A DNA stretch of 64,000 nt from Henckelia pumila (lineage: Eukaryota > Streptophyta > Magnoliopsida > Lamiales > Gesneriaceae): positions 137,848,242 through 137,912,241 of the forward strand of contig NC_133123.1 in NCBI RefSeq assembly GCF_033568475.1, written 5' to 3'. The position numbers were made by a program, and so were the translations under genes. Below the pieces are notes generated by a model that worked only from the letters and a program-made list of their open reading frames with translations, was not told where the DNA came from and did not search any database. Positions within the stretch are counted from its first letter, which is position 1. The number at the start of each line of letters is the position of its first letter. Below are positions 47,220-58,999 of the stretch, piece by piece.

Positions 47220-49785
47220 ATGGCGGACGCGATTACAGTCATGGACATCGACGACGAAGACAACAACCACACTCTGAAAGGCAACAAGGGCAAGAACGTC
47301 GTCGTATCTCCACCAGAATCCAAGCCCACCCCCTGGGTCGAGAAGTACCGTCCTCAGTCTCTGGACGAGGTCGCAGCGCATCGTGACATCGTTGAGACCA
47401 GTAAATCGCTCTTTTATTACAACTCCCGGATGTATCTTATCTTTGATTTCTTTGCTGCTTTGCTTCGAACAGTTGGTGTGCGTTTACTATCTGCTAATTT
47501 TGTGTTTTATGCTGACTGGTGCACTTGGTTGGAATTTCAAGATGCTAATACGTGAATTTAGTGTCTTGACGCTATTTGATATAATGAATGCATTATTCCA
47601 GAGTGGATGTGTTTCTCCTACAATTGTTATCGGTGAATGCACCGCACCCGTATATGTATGGGTTTCCAGGAGCACATGTGAATTGTGTAATGGGTTTTGT
47701 GTTGCAGTCGACAGATTAGCTAGTGGGAACAAATTACCCCATTTGCTGCTTTATGGACCACCAGGAACGGGGAAAACATCCACTATATTGGCATTGGCTA
47801 GGAAGCTGTATGGGAATCAGATGCAAAATATGGTTCTTGAGCTCAACGCATCAGATGATCGTGGTATTGATGTGGTCCGACAGCAGATTCAGGACTTTGC
47901 AAGCACTCAGAGTATCTCTTTTGGGTAGATTATGAATTGTGTTTGTGCAATTTTTGTTTGTTTGGCGTGGATGTATGATAGACCTATTGAAGGATTTTAG
48001 AAAGATTCTGCACTTATTTCAGTAATTTTACATGGTAGAGTAACATATATCCAAATTCTGGATTCCTGACAAGTTATGTGTGAGCGGACTTTATTTTGTG
48101 GATTTTGTCTGAGCAGTTTTTATTTTGCAGGGCAAAATCTGCAGTAAAGTTAGTTCTATTGGATGAGGCGGATGCCATGACCAAGGATGCACAATTTGCT
48201 CTCCGTCGTGGCAAGAATTGTTAATTGTTTTTGTCTTTTAATCAAATCTTTTTTTTAAAGTCTGAAAATTTGTGCTCCTTTGTATTTGCTTTGCAGTCAT
48301 TGAGAAATACACAAAAAGCACTAGATTTGCTTTGATTTGTAACAATGTCAACAAGGTTATTCCAGCCGTACAATCAAGGTGTACCCGGTTTCGTTTTGCT
48401 CCTCTCGATGCTGTGAACATCAGTGAGAGGCTTAAACATGTTATTAAAGCTGAAATGTATGTTTAACAGCAATGTTTGACCGTAATTGTTGAAATCTGTA
48501 TCTTGTTTCAGTTATCTTATAATTTAACCATATAACTAGTATTATTGAAACTTTGTTTTTTTCCAGCTTCAGTGTCATTAATATAAACTTGACCCAATAT
48601 AATATGATTGATTCAGGCTAGACGTACCTGAAAATGGTTTGAAGGCTCTTGTAAGGCTTAGTAATGGTGACATGAGAAAAGCCTTGAATATTTTACAGGT
48701 TAATATTTTGCTTGCTGTCATAATATACTTTTCTGCAAATAATTACAACTTTATCTCTACAAAAATGGTCTCATAAGGTCAATGGTATACTTCATACATA
48801 CCGTGGCCTTGATCTCACCTACCCATTTTCGCACTTAATACTTCAGCTGGGCATTTTATGTGCTCAAAATGGCCTTAGATATGCCTCCTTTGTTTCCTAG
48901 CTCTTATTGTTTATAATGTCCTTTCTCGATGACTGGTGATGCCTGTCCCTGTCAGATGTCTTCAAATCTTGGGAAATGCAAAATACATCATTGCCTCGGC
49001 TCGAGGAAATGCCTTTTCCCCCCATTTTTTGGCTCTTATGTGAAACCTTATTTCATTATAACTGCTTGTTTTCTGCAGTCAACACACATGGCGTCTCAGC
49101 AGATTACTGAAGAAGCTGTATACTTGTGCACTGGAAATCCTTTGCCTAAAGACATCGAGCAGATTTCCTATTGGCTTCTGAATGAGACGTTTGGCACCAG
49201 TTACAAAAGTATCCATCTAGAACTTTGAATTATATACATATATCTGTATTTTTTGCTTAATGTCACTATAACAATATACAGAAATTTCTGAAATCAAGAC
49301 AAGAAAAGGATTGGCTTTGGTAGATATTGTCAGAGAAGTAACCATGTATGTACTCGTGTTTTTGGTTGTTCACCTCTGAAAAATTTATTTTGCTCAACCC
49401 TTGTTGCTTGACATTAGGTTTGTTTTCAAAATCAAGATGCCGGCTGATGTTCGTATTCTTCTTATAAAGGAAATGGCCGATATCGAGTATGTGCCCTTTT
49501 TCTTCTTTACTCTAACTTGATTTCACTTTGGGGTACATTGAAAAATAAAGTCTTCCCTCAAGATTCCGTGCTCACATTTTACGTAATCAGTTAAAATTAA
49601 TTGCATCCCTATTAGGCCAGCGTATAGTTTTACCATTATTTTTAGTGAAGTTGCTCTTTCTCTAATTATTATTTCTGGGATGCAGATATAGGCTGAGTTT
49701 AGCATGCAGTGATAAGCTGCAGCTTGGATCACTAATTGCTGCTTTTACCCGAGCCAGGGTTTCGCTTGTTGCTGCTGCAAAATAG
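47220..49785 (+). CDS. RFC3: Replication factor C subunit 3 (clamp loader small subunit)
   Basis: Nine exons, 47220-47400, 47708-47924, 48131-48210, 48297-48456, 48617-48698, 49079-49208, 49282-49345, 49418-49486 and 49686-49785, encode 360 residues. An acidic leader (VMDIDDEDN) precedes PWVEKYRP (RFC box), Walker [30 protein letters not shown], Walker [12 protein letters not shown], the sensor region [11 protein letters not shown] and the SRC arginine finger in [11 protein letters not shown]. The C-terminal collar includes [17 protein letters not shown]. It loads PCNA on DNA with the other RFC subunits in the nucleus. Intron 3 has a GC donor (CGTCGTG|GCAAGA), the only non-GT donor among the models here. 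The ATG at 47220 opens in good context (AAAAATGGCG). It is tail to tail with the CSI-like gene and has an E2F-like site upstream. Confidence 0.96.
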
Positions 49786-50513
49786 TGGCTCCTACTCGTA
49801 TCAAATACAGCCCTGTGCCATAAATTAGCAGCTGGAAAGTCCATTAGATAATGCTTTGTAGAAGAGACTCGACATGTTATGTTTTGAAGTAACCGCGTGT
49901 CTTCGATTCTCGCCTTACGTTTAACAAATTTGCTTTTTGTCCGATTCGATTCCTGAGGAATATGATAAGAATTGGAGAACGATATGTGCAGTCCCAGAAC
50001 GATGGTTTAGAAACGCTTTCAAACATCCCAGAATGAAACCATGTTTTCGTTTTATTTTATTTTCTTTTTTCTTCCAAAATGTATTTCCCTGTTTTCAGAA
50101 ATACTAGAACTGAGGCCAAACATATCCGAACTTTCAAGCCTTTGTGCACTTAAACTTTCACAATGGTTTGTTACAAGATACAGAGCAAGAATCGCATTTT
50201 CCATCCCAGTTTCCTCAAACCAGAGGAGGATTTATCTAATTATGTTTCTATCCCCTGGACTTTACTGCAACAGTCCCCAAAATGAATAAAAATGAACAAG
50301 ACCTTTAGCGTGGGAAACCTTCTCTTCTATGTTTCCACCATCTATGATTTTCTTAAGAAAAAAAACTTCTTGTCGCTTTACACAATGCAATTTACAACTA
50401 GCTTCATTACCTATGAACTGGATCTTTCTATCAGATATTCACATCGTGATAGAAACATATTTTCTTTGATTGGTGCCAAAATTAAATCATCGTAAATGTA
50501 ATCTTGCCCTGTT
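49786..50513. other. Spacer between convergent RFC3 and CSI genes
   Basis: Holds the two 3' untranslated regions. A plus-strand AATGAATAAAAATGAAC (50280-50296) contains AATAAA. No gene is seen; short open frames here are not conserved-looking. Confidence 0.45.
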
Positions 50514-53500
50514 TCACACATTTTCGTTCGACGTGCTGTTAGACCATGTCATCACTAGTTCAAGGGTCCGAGACGTGCCATCTTTGTTTGTATCTTGGCT
50601 AAGGTTGAGGAGATCGCTGTAAGATCCTTCATTCACCACTTTATCTATTGGGACTGTAGCTCTACCTAGAGTAGTCTGAAAATTAAGGGACCAAAAAAAA
50701 AACGGTTAAAGCAAACCAAAAAGACCCTTTTGCTCTGGATATGTAATCAAACAAAATCCTTTGTCCACCCATCTTTTGCTGTTCCGAGTTTAAAATTAAA
50801 TAGAAAAGCAATTTACCTTCCCAAAAGTATTCTTGCTTCTGCAAACAATATTTAACTTTTGGCCTTTGGGTGGTACATCAAATGCCCAAGTGAACATTTC
50901 TTTCCATTCTGGAGATGTGTTGTGGCTCACAACCTGATAATTTGCACAAAACACATATTCAAGATCGATTTATTTGTATGTTTGACAACATAAATGATCA
51001 TTTGATGATACCTTAGTGTACCTAGCAGGGCCATGGCCTACGCTCAATCGACAAAACGCGTTAGTGCCTCCTGTCACTTGCTTCAAATTGTCTGCACGCT
51101 TTATGGCAACGGTCAAACAACCTGGTAAAGAGTTTAGTAAGCTTTCGATTCTATCAAGAAAATTCGGTGGGCAAGTCTTCATATAGATTTGTATGAAAGG
51201 AATGGCTTCAGCTGCAACCATAGCTTGAGATTTCGACATGTCTATTGGTATTGTTGACCACGTATGTTTCAGCAAGCACAAGGTTGTCAATGCAGAATCT
51301 TGAGCAGCCTCAGTACCAGACTTTAGTTCAGTTAACAAATGGGGTATACATAGTGTTGTTGCTTCAGAAACGTGCAGCTTGTGAAAATTGGAAAGGATTA
51401 CATGTATTGTCTTCAAAATTTCTTCTTTGCCAGTGGATCTACCTGACTCTTCTTTCTCTAAAACAGCTGCACATTGAAAACGGATTGATTAGAAACTCCT
51501 GAAGCATGATCCTAAGTTCAAAGATCAAATAATTTAAGGATGGATGTGTCTTATCTACTGACAAGCTAGCAAAAGTAAAGTAAATTGCATGGGAGTAAGA
51601 ACGATGAGTTACCTGTCAAAGATTTGATCAGTTCATTTGATGCATATTCTTGAAGGGTATGATTCGAAAATAAATATCTAAGAAGCAGTGCTGCCTGATC
51701 TACAACCTCTGAATCCGAGGAAAGCAGCAGTTCTTGAATCCTCAATACACCACCTGCCTCAGCTACTGATCTCCTATTCGTTCTGCTGTGCATGACAAAG
51801 TTTTGCAATGCACAAACTGCCACGATTTGCATATCTTTCTTGGGCTGATCTTCCAGGAGGAACACCAGAGATCGGCAAGCAGAGGCAGAATCACTAGCCC
51901 TAGCCAACCCTTCGTGTTGGGAGAGATTACCAAGAGCAAGAGCAGCAAGAAGTCTACCATTTTCAGATATGGTTTGTGGGTCGAGCAAATACTGGGAAAG
52001 AGGGGCGATTGCATACTTACAAGCCTTCATTTCCCTTACCCGAGTATTGCTAAGTAGATCCTCTAGTAGAGTACCCGATACTTCTTCACAGTGGTGAGAC
52101 CTTACCAGATCTAGCAAAGCATCTATTGCGCCAGCCTCAGCCATCAGTTCAGCACTTAAAGAATCAGCCTTTTCTTGAACTATCAGTGCATTTATGGCGA
52201 CCGCAACTGTGCTCTCAAGACCTGAATATAACATCTTTACAAGTACTCCTACCGGAACTCTTAAGTAGTAGTCAGCATCAAAACGCAGAAGATTTGAGAG
52301 TACTAAAGCAGCAGATTCCAACAGATCATCAGAAGGTAAAGGGTCTTCCTGAACAATGACCTTGGAGAGCTCAAATATACCACCAGCATCAGAAACTTCC
52401 TTTGGCCAACTCAAGGAGATATTTTCCAATGCCTTTATTGCAGTCTGCTGTAAATTCAGAATCCCAATCCCCACAAGATGAACAAGAGGAAGAACTGCAT
52501 TTTTTGTAAGCATATCTTGCTGAAAATGTTCTTGATCAAGAAGGTGAGATAATAACTCGGCACCCAGCTGCTGGATCGCCTGTGATGGGGACTCCAGAAC
52601 TGAAATTAAAGGTTCGATGACTTGGTTAGGAGTGAGTTTACACCTTGAAAGACTCTCTGGCTTCTCCAAAATGTTGACAAGAACTTGTAGAACACTGTGC
52701 TGTCCCTGAAGCTCAAAATCTGTCTTGAACAGAAGCATAAAGAAAGGCTCTACAATTCTTGCAGCAGCTAGGCTTTTTGAAATAGCACTACTATTTGTCA
52801 AGATTCGGAAGAGCTCTGCAATAGCGGCACACAATGAGTTTGGAGCAGTCGGGAGTAAGTTGAGACAATTGTCTATAATTCCAAGATTTACCATTTCCAA
52901 TTTCCTTGGAGTTCTGTCTTTCCCCAGTTTAATAAGTGTGGATATGCTTGCTTCAATAAGCAGATGATTTGATCCGGAAACCAGACAAACAAGCTTCCCG
53001 ACAAGATCATGAGAAGATGTAATATCCACCTGGTTTTCATCTTCCAATAATCTCCCCAAAGCCTGCACACTAGATTCCACGGCTTTTTCTTCATCAGACT
53101 GCATCAACAATATGAGGGGTCCTATGCATTCTGACGTGAATGGCGACTCTCGAATTCTTGAATCCCCGAAAAGAATATAGCACAATTTTGCTGCATCACT
53201 CTTTAGTTTCAAATTAGCGACAGACGAGATGATTTTATGGAGGCAGAAAAGAAGATTGCCTTCAACTTCTGCTAGCATAGCTGCCTTTGCATAATTATCC
53301 GAAGTCAACTTAATTAAAGCACTTAAAGCAATCTGTTGTTCATACTCGAAAGGCGTATCCAGCATATCTGCCAACGGCTGAATCGCCTGGATTGATGCCT
53401 CAGAATCTCTTATTTTTTTCGAGTCAAAGAGTTCGTTTATGGCTCTAGCGGCACTCAATCTTGCGCTTTTTGATCCCAGATGAAGAACAGCTATAAGTTG

Positions 53501-56500
53501 ATTCATGCAACCGAGAGCCGATTCATATTGAACAATATCAGGATCACTGAACAATATTCTTAGTAATTCGGATATTGTTGCCTCGGTTAAGTCTTGAGGG
53601 CTCAAAGATAGATACTTGGTCAGAGCATCCAGCGCACCAGCTTCAGCAATGAATAATTTATTGGTATCATTTCCATGTGCAATTTGAGTCAAAAGGCGAA
53701 CCGAGAAGGGTGGGGCTCCTGGCCTATTTGCAATTGGTCTCAATAGATCAACAAGTAGAGGAATGGTATTTTGAGAAATAGGACCTACTCTAATTTCATC
53801 GATGCGGAATAAGCTTTCAAGAACCATCTGGTCCGGATTTTTTACCAAGGAAAATTCTTCAGACAAGTCCATAACATTCGGCATATCTGATTCAATGTGT
53901 CCTATCAGTGACATCATGCCAGAAACTGTACCTGAATTTGCTATCGCTAGATTTATTTCATTATTTTCATGGCCAACAAGGCTAGCAAATGCCTGCGCGG
54001 CAAAGAATCTATCAATCATTTCATCTGAACTGAAGAGGACAGATAGTGATGGTATAAAACTCATGGCCGTAGAAGAGGAGACAACATCAGTATCCTTGAG
54101 CAATATAGCCGCTAGAAGGGCACTGATCCATATACCCTCTGTATCCTCAAAAACTGCCTGACAAAAATGTATCATTTTAGAAAGAAAATTTATAGGAAGA
54201 TAACTAAAGAGAAAAATAGAAGAATAAAAAAGATGTATAATGTGGAATAGAGATAAACTGGTTTTGAACACTACCTGACCACGTTTAGTATGTCTTGCAA
54301 GCTTGTCAGAAAGAATTTCCAGTGATCCAGCTTCCGTCATTGTGATCTTACTCTTTGAATTAAATGAAGAAATTATTGATAACAACCACAAGGCAACAGT
54401 ACCTCCCAAGACTGTTGCAGGATCAGGCACATCGAAATCATCTCCAACCCGAAAATCGGATCTATCTCTATAAGCTCTAGGGGTTCTAACTTCTATTTCA
54501 ACAGAAGAGCAACTAGAGTTTTGCTTCATCATATCCACTAATGTGTAAATAAGAGGTTTCAAGTACCCAGATGCCTCAAGTGCATGTATTGATTGGATTT
54601 TATGTTCTTTGGCTGCACAAATTAGCAGTGTTGTTCCCCCAACTCTCACTTCTTGGCTTCTGGAATTCATTATTCTATTAGCCAACATACCAATCGACTT
54701 TGAATTTGAGACCAAGACATCCCCTAAAGCAGCTGGTTGGTCTGTAGAAAGTCTAGACAAAATTTCAATAGCTTTATCTTGTACTGAGGTAGGTCCTTCG
54801 CATAGGCTGTGCAACAGAGGGTCTAAACTTGATGAAACTTCGGCAAGACCAGACCATGGTGAATAGGTGGAGTGACCAAGTTTTGTCCGTAACAATAGTG
54901 AAACAACTTCTAAAGTATCAAGAAATTCTGTGCTATCAACATCTGTGGCATTCAAGGAATCAATCACCTCAAGAACAATAAATCGACACTGAGAGCTACC
55001 AGTCAGCACATCGCCTACCAGAAAATGCTTCAGTAATTGGTGAAGAGCACGAGAGGCGCTTTGCTTACCTTCCAAAGACCCTTCTCCCAAAACTCGTGTT
55101 ATGGCAGAAACAATATCTTCTGCCAATGCTTCTGCAGCCATACGGGGATCCGACAATTCATTAGCCAATGCAGCCATTGCCATTTCTGCGGAATCTATTT
55201 GTAATGTTTTGGCTTTCCTGATCAAGGGCTTGACGTCACCTTCTGAGATGTAAGATGCCTTACTCATTTTCTTGGACTTGATTCGATGGGATACAGATTT
55301 CAATGCCTGAGGTGACTTAATCGCAATGCCTCGATTATTGCTGGCTAATAATTTCATACAAGGATATACAGCTTCATCTGTCATGAGACCATCACATATA
55401 TCTCGCCGATTGGTGAAGAAATCAGCCAACACCAATGCAGCATGCTCTCGAGTCCCCTCGTTTGATGAATAGAAAAGCTGGACAAGTGCCTTCAAACCTT
55501 TATAAGCAGTGGCACCTGGATTCACAAGATCACCAAGTGATGCCACAGAAAGAACATGACCCAAAACTTTGATGACGTGTGTCTTAGAGCTTGGAGAATT
55601 CCCCAAGAGCAAAACAAGGAATTGATTGATGGAAGATGGATCACCATTTTTGATAAGCTTTATTAGAGTGTCAGCAGAAATTTCTTGTTCCTCTTGTCCA
55701 CCATTTTTAAGAAGCCATATAAATGCCGGAACAGCTCCCGCACTTTCAAGAATGACTCTAATATCTTCACTGTAATGACACAAATTCCATAAAATATGTG
55801 CTGCATCATATCTAGACTTCTCAGATCCAACTTCTAGTAATCGTACGAGTGGAGGAACTCCACCAGCTGAAGTGAGTGCCCACTTGCTGTCATCAACTTG
55901 TTCGGTCAAAATTGAAAGCATCTTAACTGCATATTCTTGGTGTTTTTCACCAGATAACCCCAGTGACGAGATAAGCAACTGAATCCCTTCTCTCTTTCCC
56001 AATGCTTCCCATAAGCCTACCCCCTCAGTACATAACCGTATCAATGAAAAGATCAAATACTCATGAGCATCACCAGAGGTCGTGGTTATGAGCACAACAA
56101 GCACCTTTTTAGCTTCTGATTGATTGATAGAAGCTGATAGATATGCATTACCATAGAGTCTGGCCATGGCCTCGAGAAGACGCTCCTGAACTAGCTTATT
56201 ATCTCTCGGTTTCAAAAGCTTAATTAATATGCTCTCAATCTTTGTTGATTCTAATGGTTCTACATCAACATTATGATTGAAAACCATCAGACAATGAGCA
56301 AGAGCTCCAATTATATCAGCAACTGGAGCAGCTAACCTCGGGGACTGAGAAAGCTCTCCAAGATGAAGAATTAATTTAAACATCCCACCACATATATTTG
56401 CTAAAGTTTGCATTGAATGCCGTTGAAGAGCCTCTGCTACCTCTCCTTGAATCCCTTCTTTGGAAGGAGCAACCACAGCCCCAATAAGCAACGGCATGCC

Positions 56501-57485
56501 CTGCTCATCAACAATAGCTTCCTTGCCTTTTTTTGATTTTAAAGAAAGAGCTTCTAATGCCTCGGCAGCGCTGGCTCTCACAGAGACATCCTTCTTATCA
56601 CTTAAGAGCCCGAGCAAGGATTTGATCGCACCTGAATCAGCTATTTTTGTGACACTATCTGGAAAAGTCAACATCAAGCGTGCTAAAAGAGAAGCAATAT
56701 TGGATTGTGAAGTGGGATTTTCCGAAGAGAGAAGTCCCACAATAACATCCACTCCACTGGCATCAAGAGCTGCCTGCCAATATCCATCTTTATCGCCACA
56801 CAGATTCCTTAACGCCCCAGAGACAAATCCTTCTACTGTTTTATCATTATTTTTGGCATTGAGCTGATCCCATAAAGTTTGCACCACTCCTTCGGTAACG
56901 AATATTTTCATGCCTACTTGATCATCTGAAATTCCACCGGACGACACGGCGTATATGGCTTCAGCAGCAGCCTTCCGAGACTCAGTCACATTTGATTTCA
57001 AAAGCGAGAGTAGAGGTGGTATGCATCCACCTAGAAGCACTTTCACTCGAAAATCCTTTGATTTACACAGAATGCTTAAAGTTGCAGCAACATTTATTTT
57101 TGCTGGCAGAGTTCCATTTCGAAGAATGGATACAAACAAAGGCATTGTTTGGTCATGTGAAATGATAAAAGCTCGGGCTTCTTTTCTTGTTTTCGCAATA
57201 CCCAGCAAACGAGCCGTGGTAAGTTCTTTTTCATGCGCCGAAGTCACGTTGGCGTGCAGCTGGTCGACCAGTTGAGCAACCCTCGAGATATCTGGATCAT
57301 CCGCTTCTGTAGTTCCATTTGACACCCTGGAGATACCAAACTTTCAACAATATTAGCACTAGACCATACTTCATTAGCATGGAATGCATCATATTTGGAC
57401 ACACTAACTGATGAGCTTACTTGTCCTTTCGAGACAAAGATAAAGCTTTTCGAAATGTTCGTTTCACAGGAGATGAACTCGACAT
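50514..57485 (-). CDS. CELLULOSE SYNTHASE INTERACTIVE (CSI2/CSI3-like) Armadillo and C2 protein
   Basis: Six exons, 57485-57421, 57326-54275, 54157-51613, 51466-51012, 50933-50817 and 50675-50514, encode 2131 residues, matching the usual 2100-2150 of the family. Armadillo repeats fill most of the protein from about residue 30 (ARLLGIAKTRKEARAFI, LLGGCIPPLLSLLKSN, ADSGAIKSLLGLLSDKKDV) and a C2 domain starts near 2003 (PGCLTVAIKRADNLK ... NTSPEWKEMFTWAFDVPPKGQ). CSI proteins tie plasma-membrane cellulose synthase complexes to cortical microtubules. The 117-base intron 54158-54274 is stop-free and in frame, so an unspliced reading looks like coding sequence; its canonical splice sites argue for removal. 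Start is placed at the ATG at 57485; the same frame stays open upstream to an acceptor at 57531, so an extra 5' coding exon is possible. Open frames on the opposite strand are shadows. Confidence 0.95.
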
Positions 57486-57530
57486 TAATGGCACGTAGAA
57501 ATCCTCCTTGCAAGCAAAGTTTTCAGCCTC

Positions 57531-58999
57531 CTGCAGTTCACAAAGTTGTTAAAATCACTCCTCTAGATTCCACAGCACCCGATTAAAAATGTCCAAAAAC
57601 AAAACCTTCATTCATTTCCCATTCATTTAGAGTATTATTGTTGCACAAAAAGACACAAAACATGCATCAACTTGTCTATAAAAAATTTGACTATTATCGA
57701 CACAATATTAAACATATTAGTACTTAAAAACAGAACCTGAATGGTTCCTTGTAGAAATACCCCCGACCCGTTACATTCAATAAACTAACTAAAATGCAGG
57801 AAAATTCATAAAACCACAAGATTAACCAAATGCAGAAAAATACCAAATCCAAAACATTAAATTCATAAGCCAAATTTATTATAGCCCGAAATTGGAAATA
57901 TGCAGCCAAAACTACCAAGAAATTTTGTTTTTATTTGTCCTACGTACGACAATATAATGATGCTTGCATAACAATTCAAACCAAAAACATAATCTTGGAG
58001 AAGCCCTTGCTATAACATGCATAATAATAATGATATTAGTGTTGATCCAACCCCAGATCATTATATTATTTCGGCATATTTAATTGTTCATGCTCGTATA
58101 TTTGCTCACGGATATGCATTTGCATTTGTCGGAAAATAATTATGCGGAAATGGGAATTAAGTATATGAGGAATCTAATCAGACAAATTGAGAAAAAGAGT
58201 GGAATATTTAACCTCGAAACGTTATCCTTGTATTTTCCTCTGCATTTATCTGTCGCTGTCGTGTTTATGTATCTATGAAGCAGTTTATTTTTATTTGATA
58301 TTTACTAATTAATTACGTACTATTATTAGCATTAATTTTTCGCTGGCAGTCATGACTTAAATATTTTTTGGAAAATATTTCTTCTTTCTTAATTTTTAGA
58401 TTGATCATTAAAAGACTATGTTTCATAGTTTTAAAACAATTTATTTATTTATTTTTTTCTTTTCTAAAATCATTAAAAAAATCCTCGTGCTTAATGGGAA
58501 GAATTTCATTATTTCGTAATAATGAAAGAATATATCAAATATCAAATTCATACATTATTTATTTATATATTAATTATATAAAGTATAATGAAGTTCAATA
58601 ACACCTTTATGAACTTGAATTAAATTCATCTTAATTAACATAAAATATAAGATATAAAAGTGTAATGAGTAGGTCTGAAATTCAGTTCTTACTTTTCTAA
58701 ACAATAATAAAAACTCGAGTACGTACATTTGAAATCCATAGATTTGAAATTATTTCATCAAAGTGCAACCCGATCCAAATCTAAAGGTGGATTAGTGCGT
58801 CTGTGTTCTTAAAAGTGTTATGTTTTTTTGGAAATAGAATCATTTTCGGTAAAAATAATACGTGTTTGAATTTTAGGTTTCTACTTCAGCTTGTAGTTTG
58901 AAAATTTTGAACAAGGAGTTCTTTTTTAGTTTCTATGCAAAAATAGTTTTGTTTGTACTTTTTTCAGGAAAATAGAATTGAAAATTCTTTTACCTCCGC
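57531..58999. other. Upstream region of the CSI gene up to the LTR
   Basis: A 5' intron probably begins this stretch (acceptor CTGCAG at 57531-57536 on the minus strand). The rest is AT-rich with no gene seen. It is bounded by the retrotransposon LTR at 59000, about 1.5 kb from the CSI start. Confidence 0.45.

Noticed and set aside
47383-47928. 181-codon plus-strand frame suggesting a different start for RFC3
   Set aside because: It reads through intron 1 into exon 2. The exon 1-exon 2 junction restores PWVEKYRP and Walker A in one frame with a good ATG at 47220.
54158-54274. Hydrophobic 39-residue segment as a membrane helix of the CSI-like protein
   Set aside because: Canonical splice sites and lack of counterpart in the family indicate an intron; kept only as a possible retained intron.
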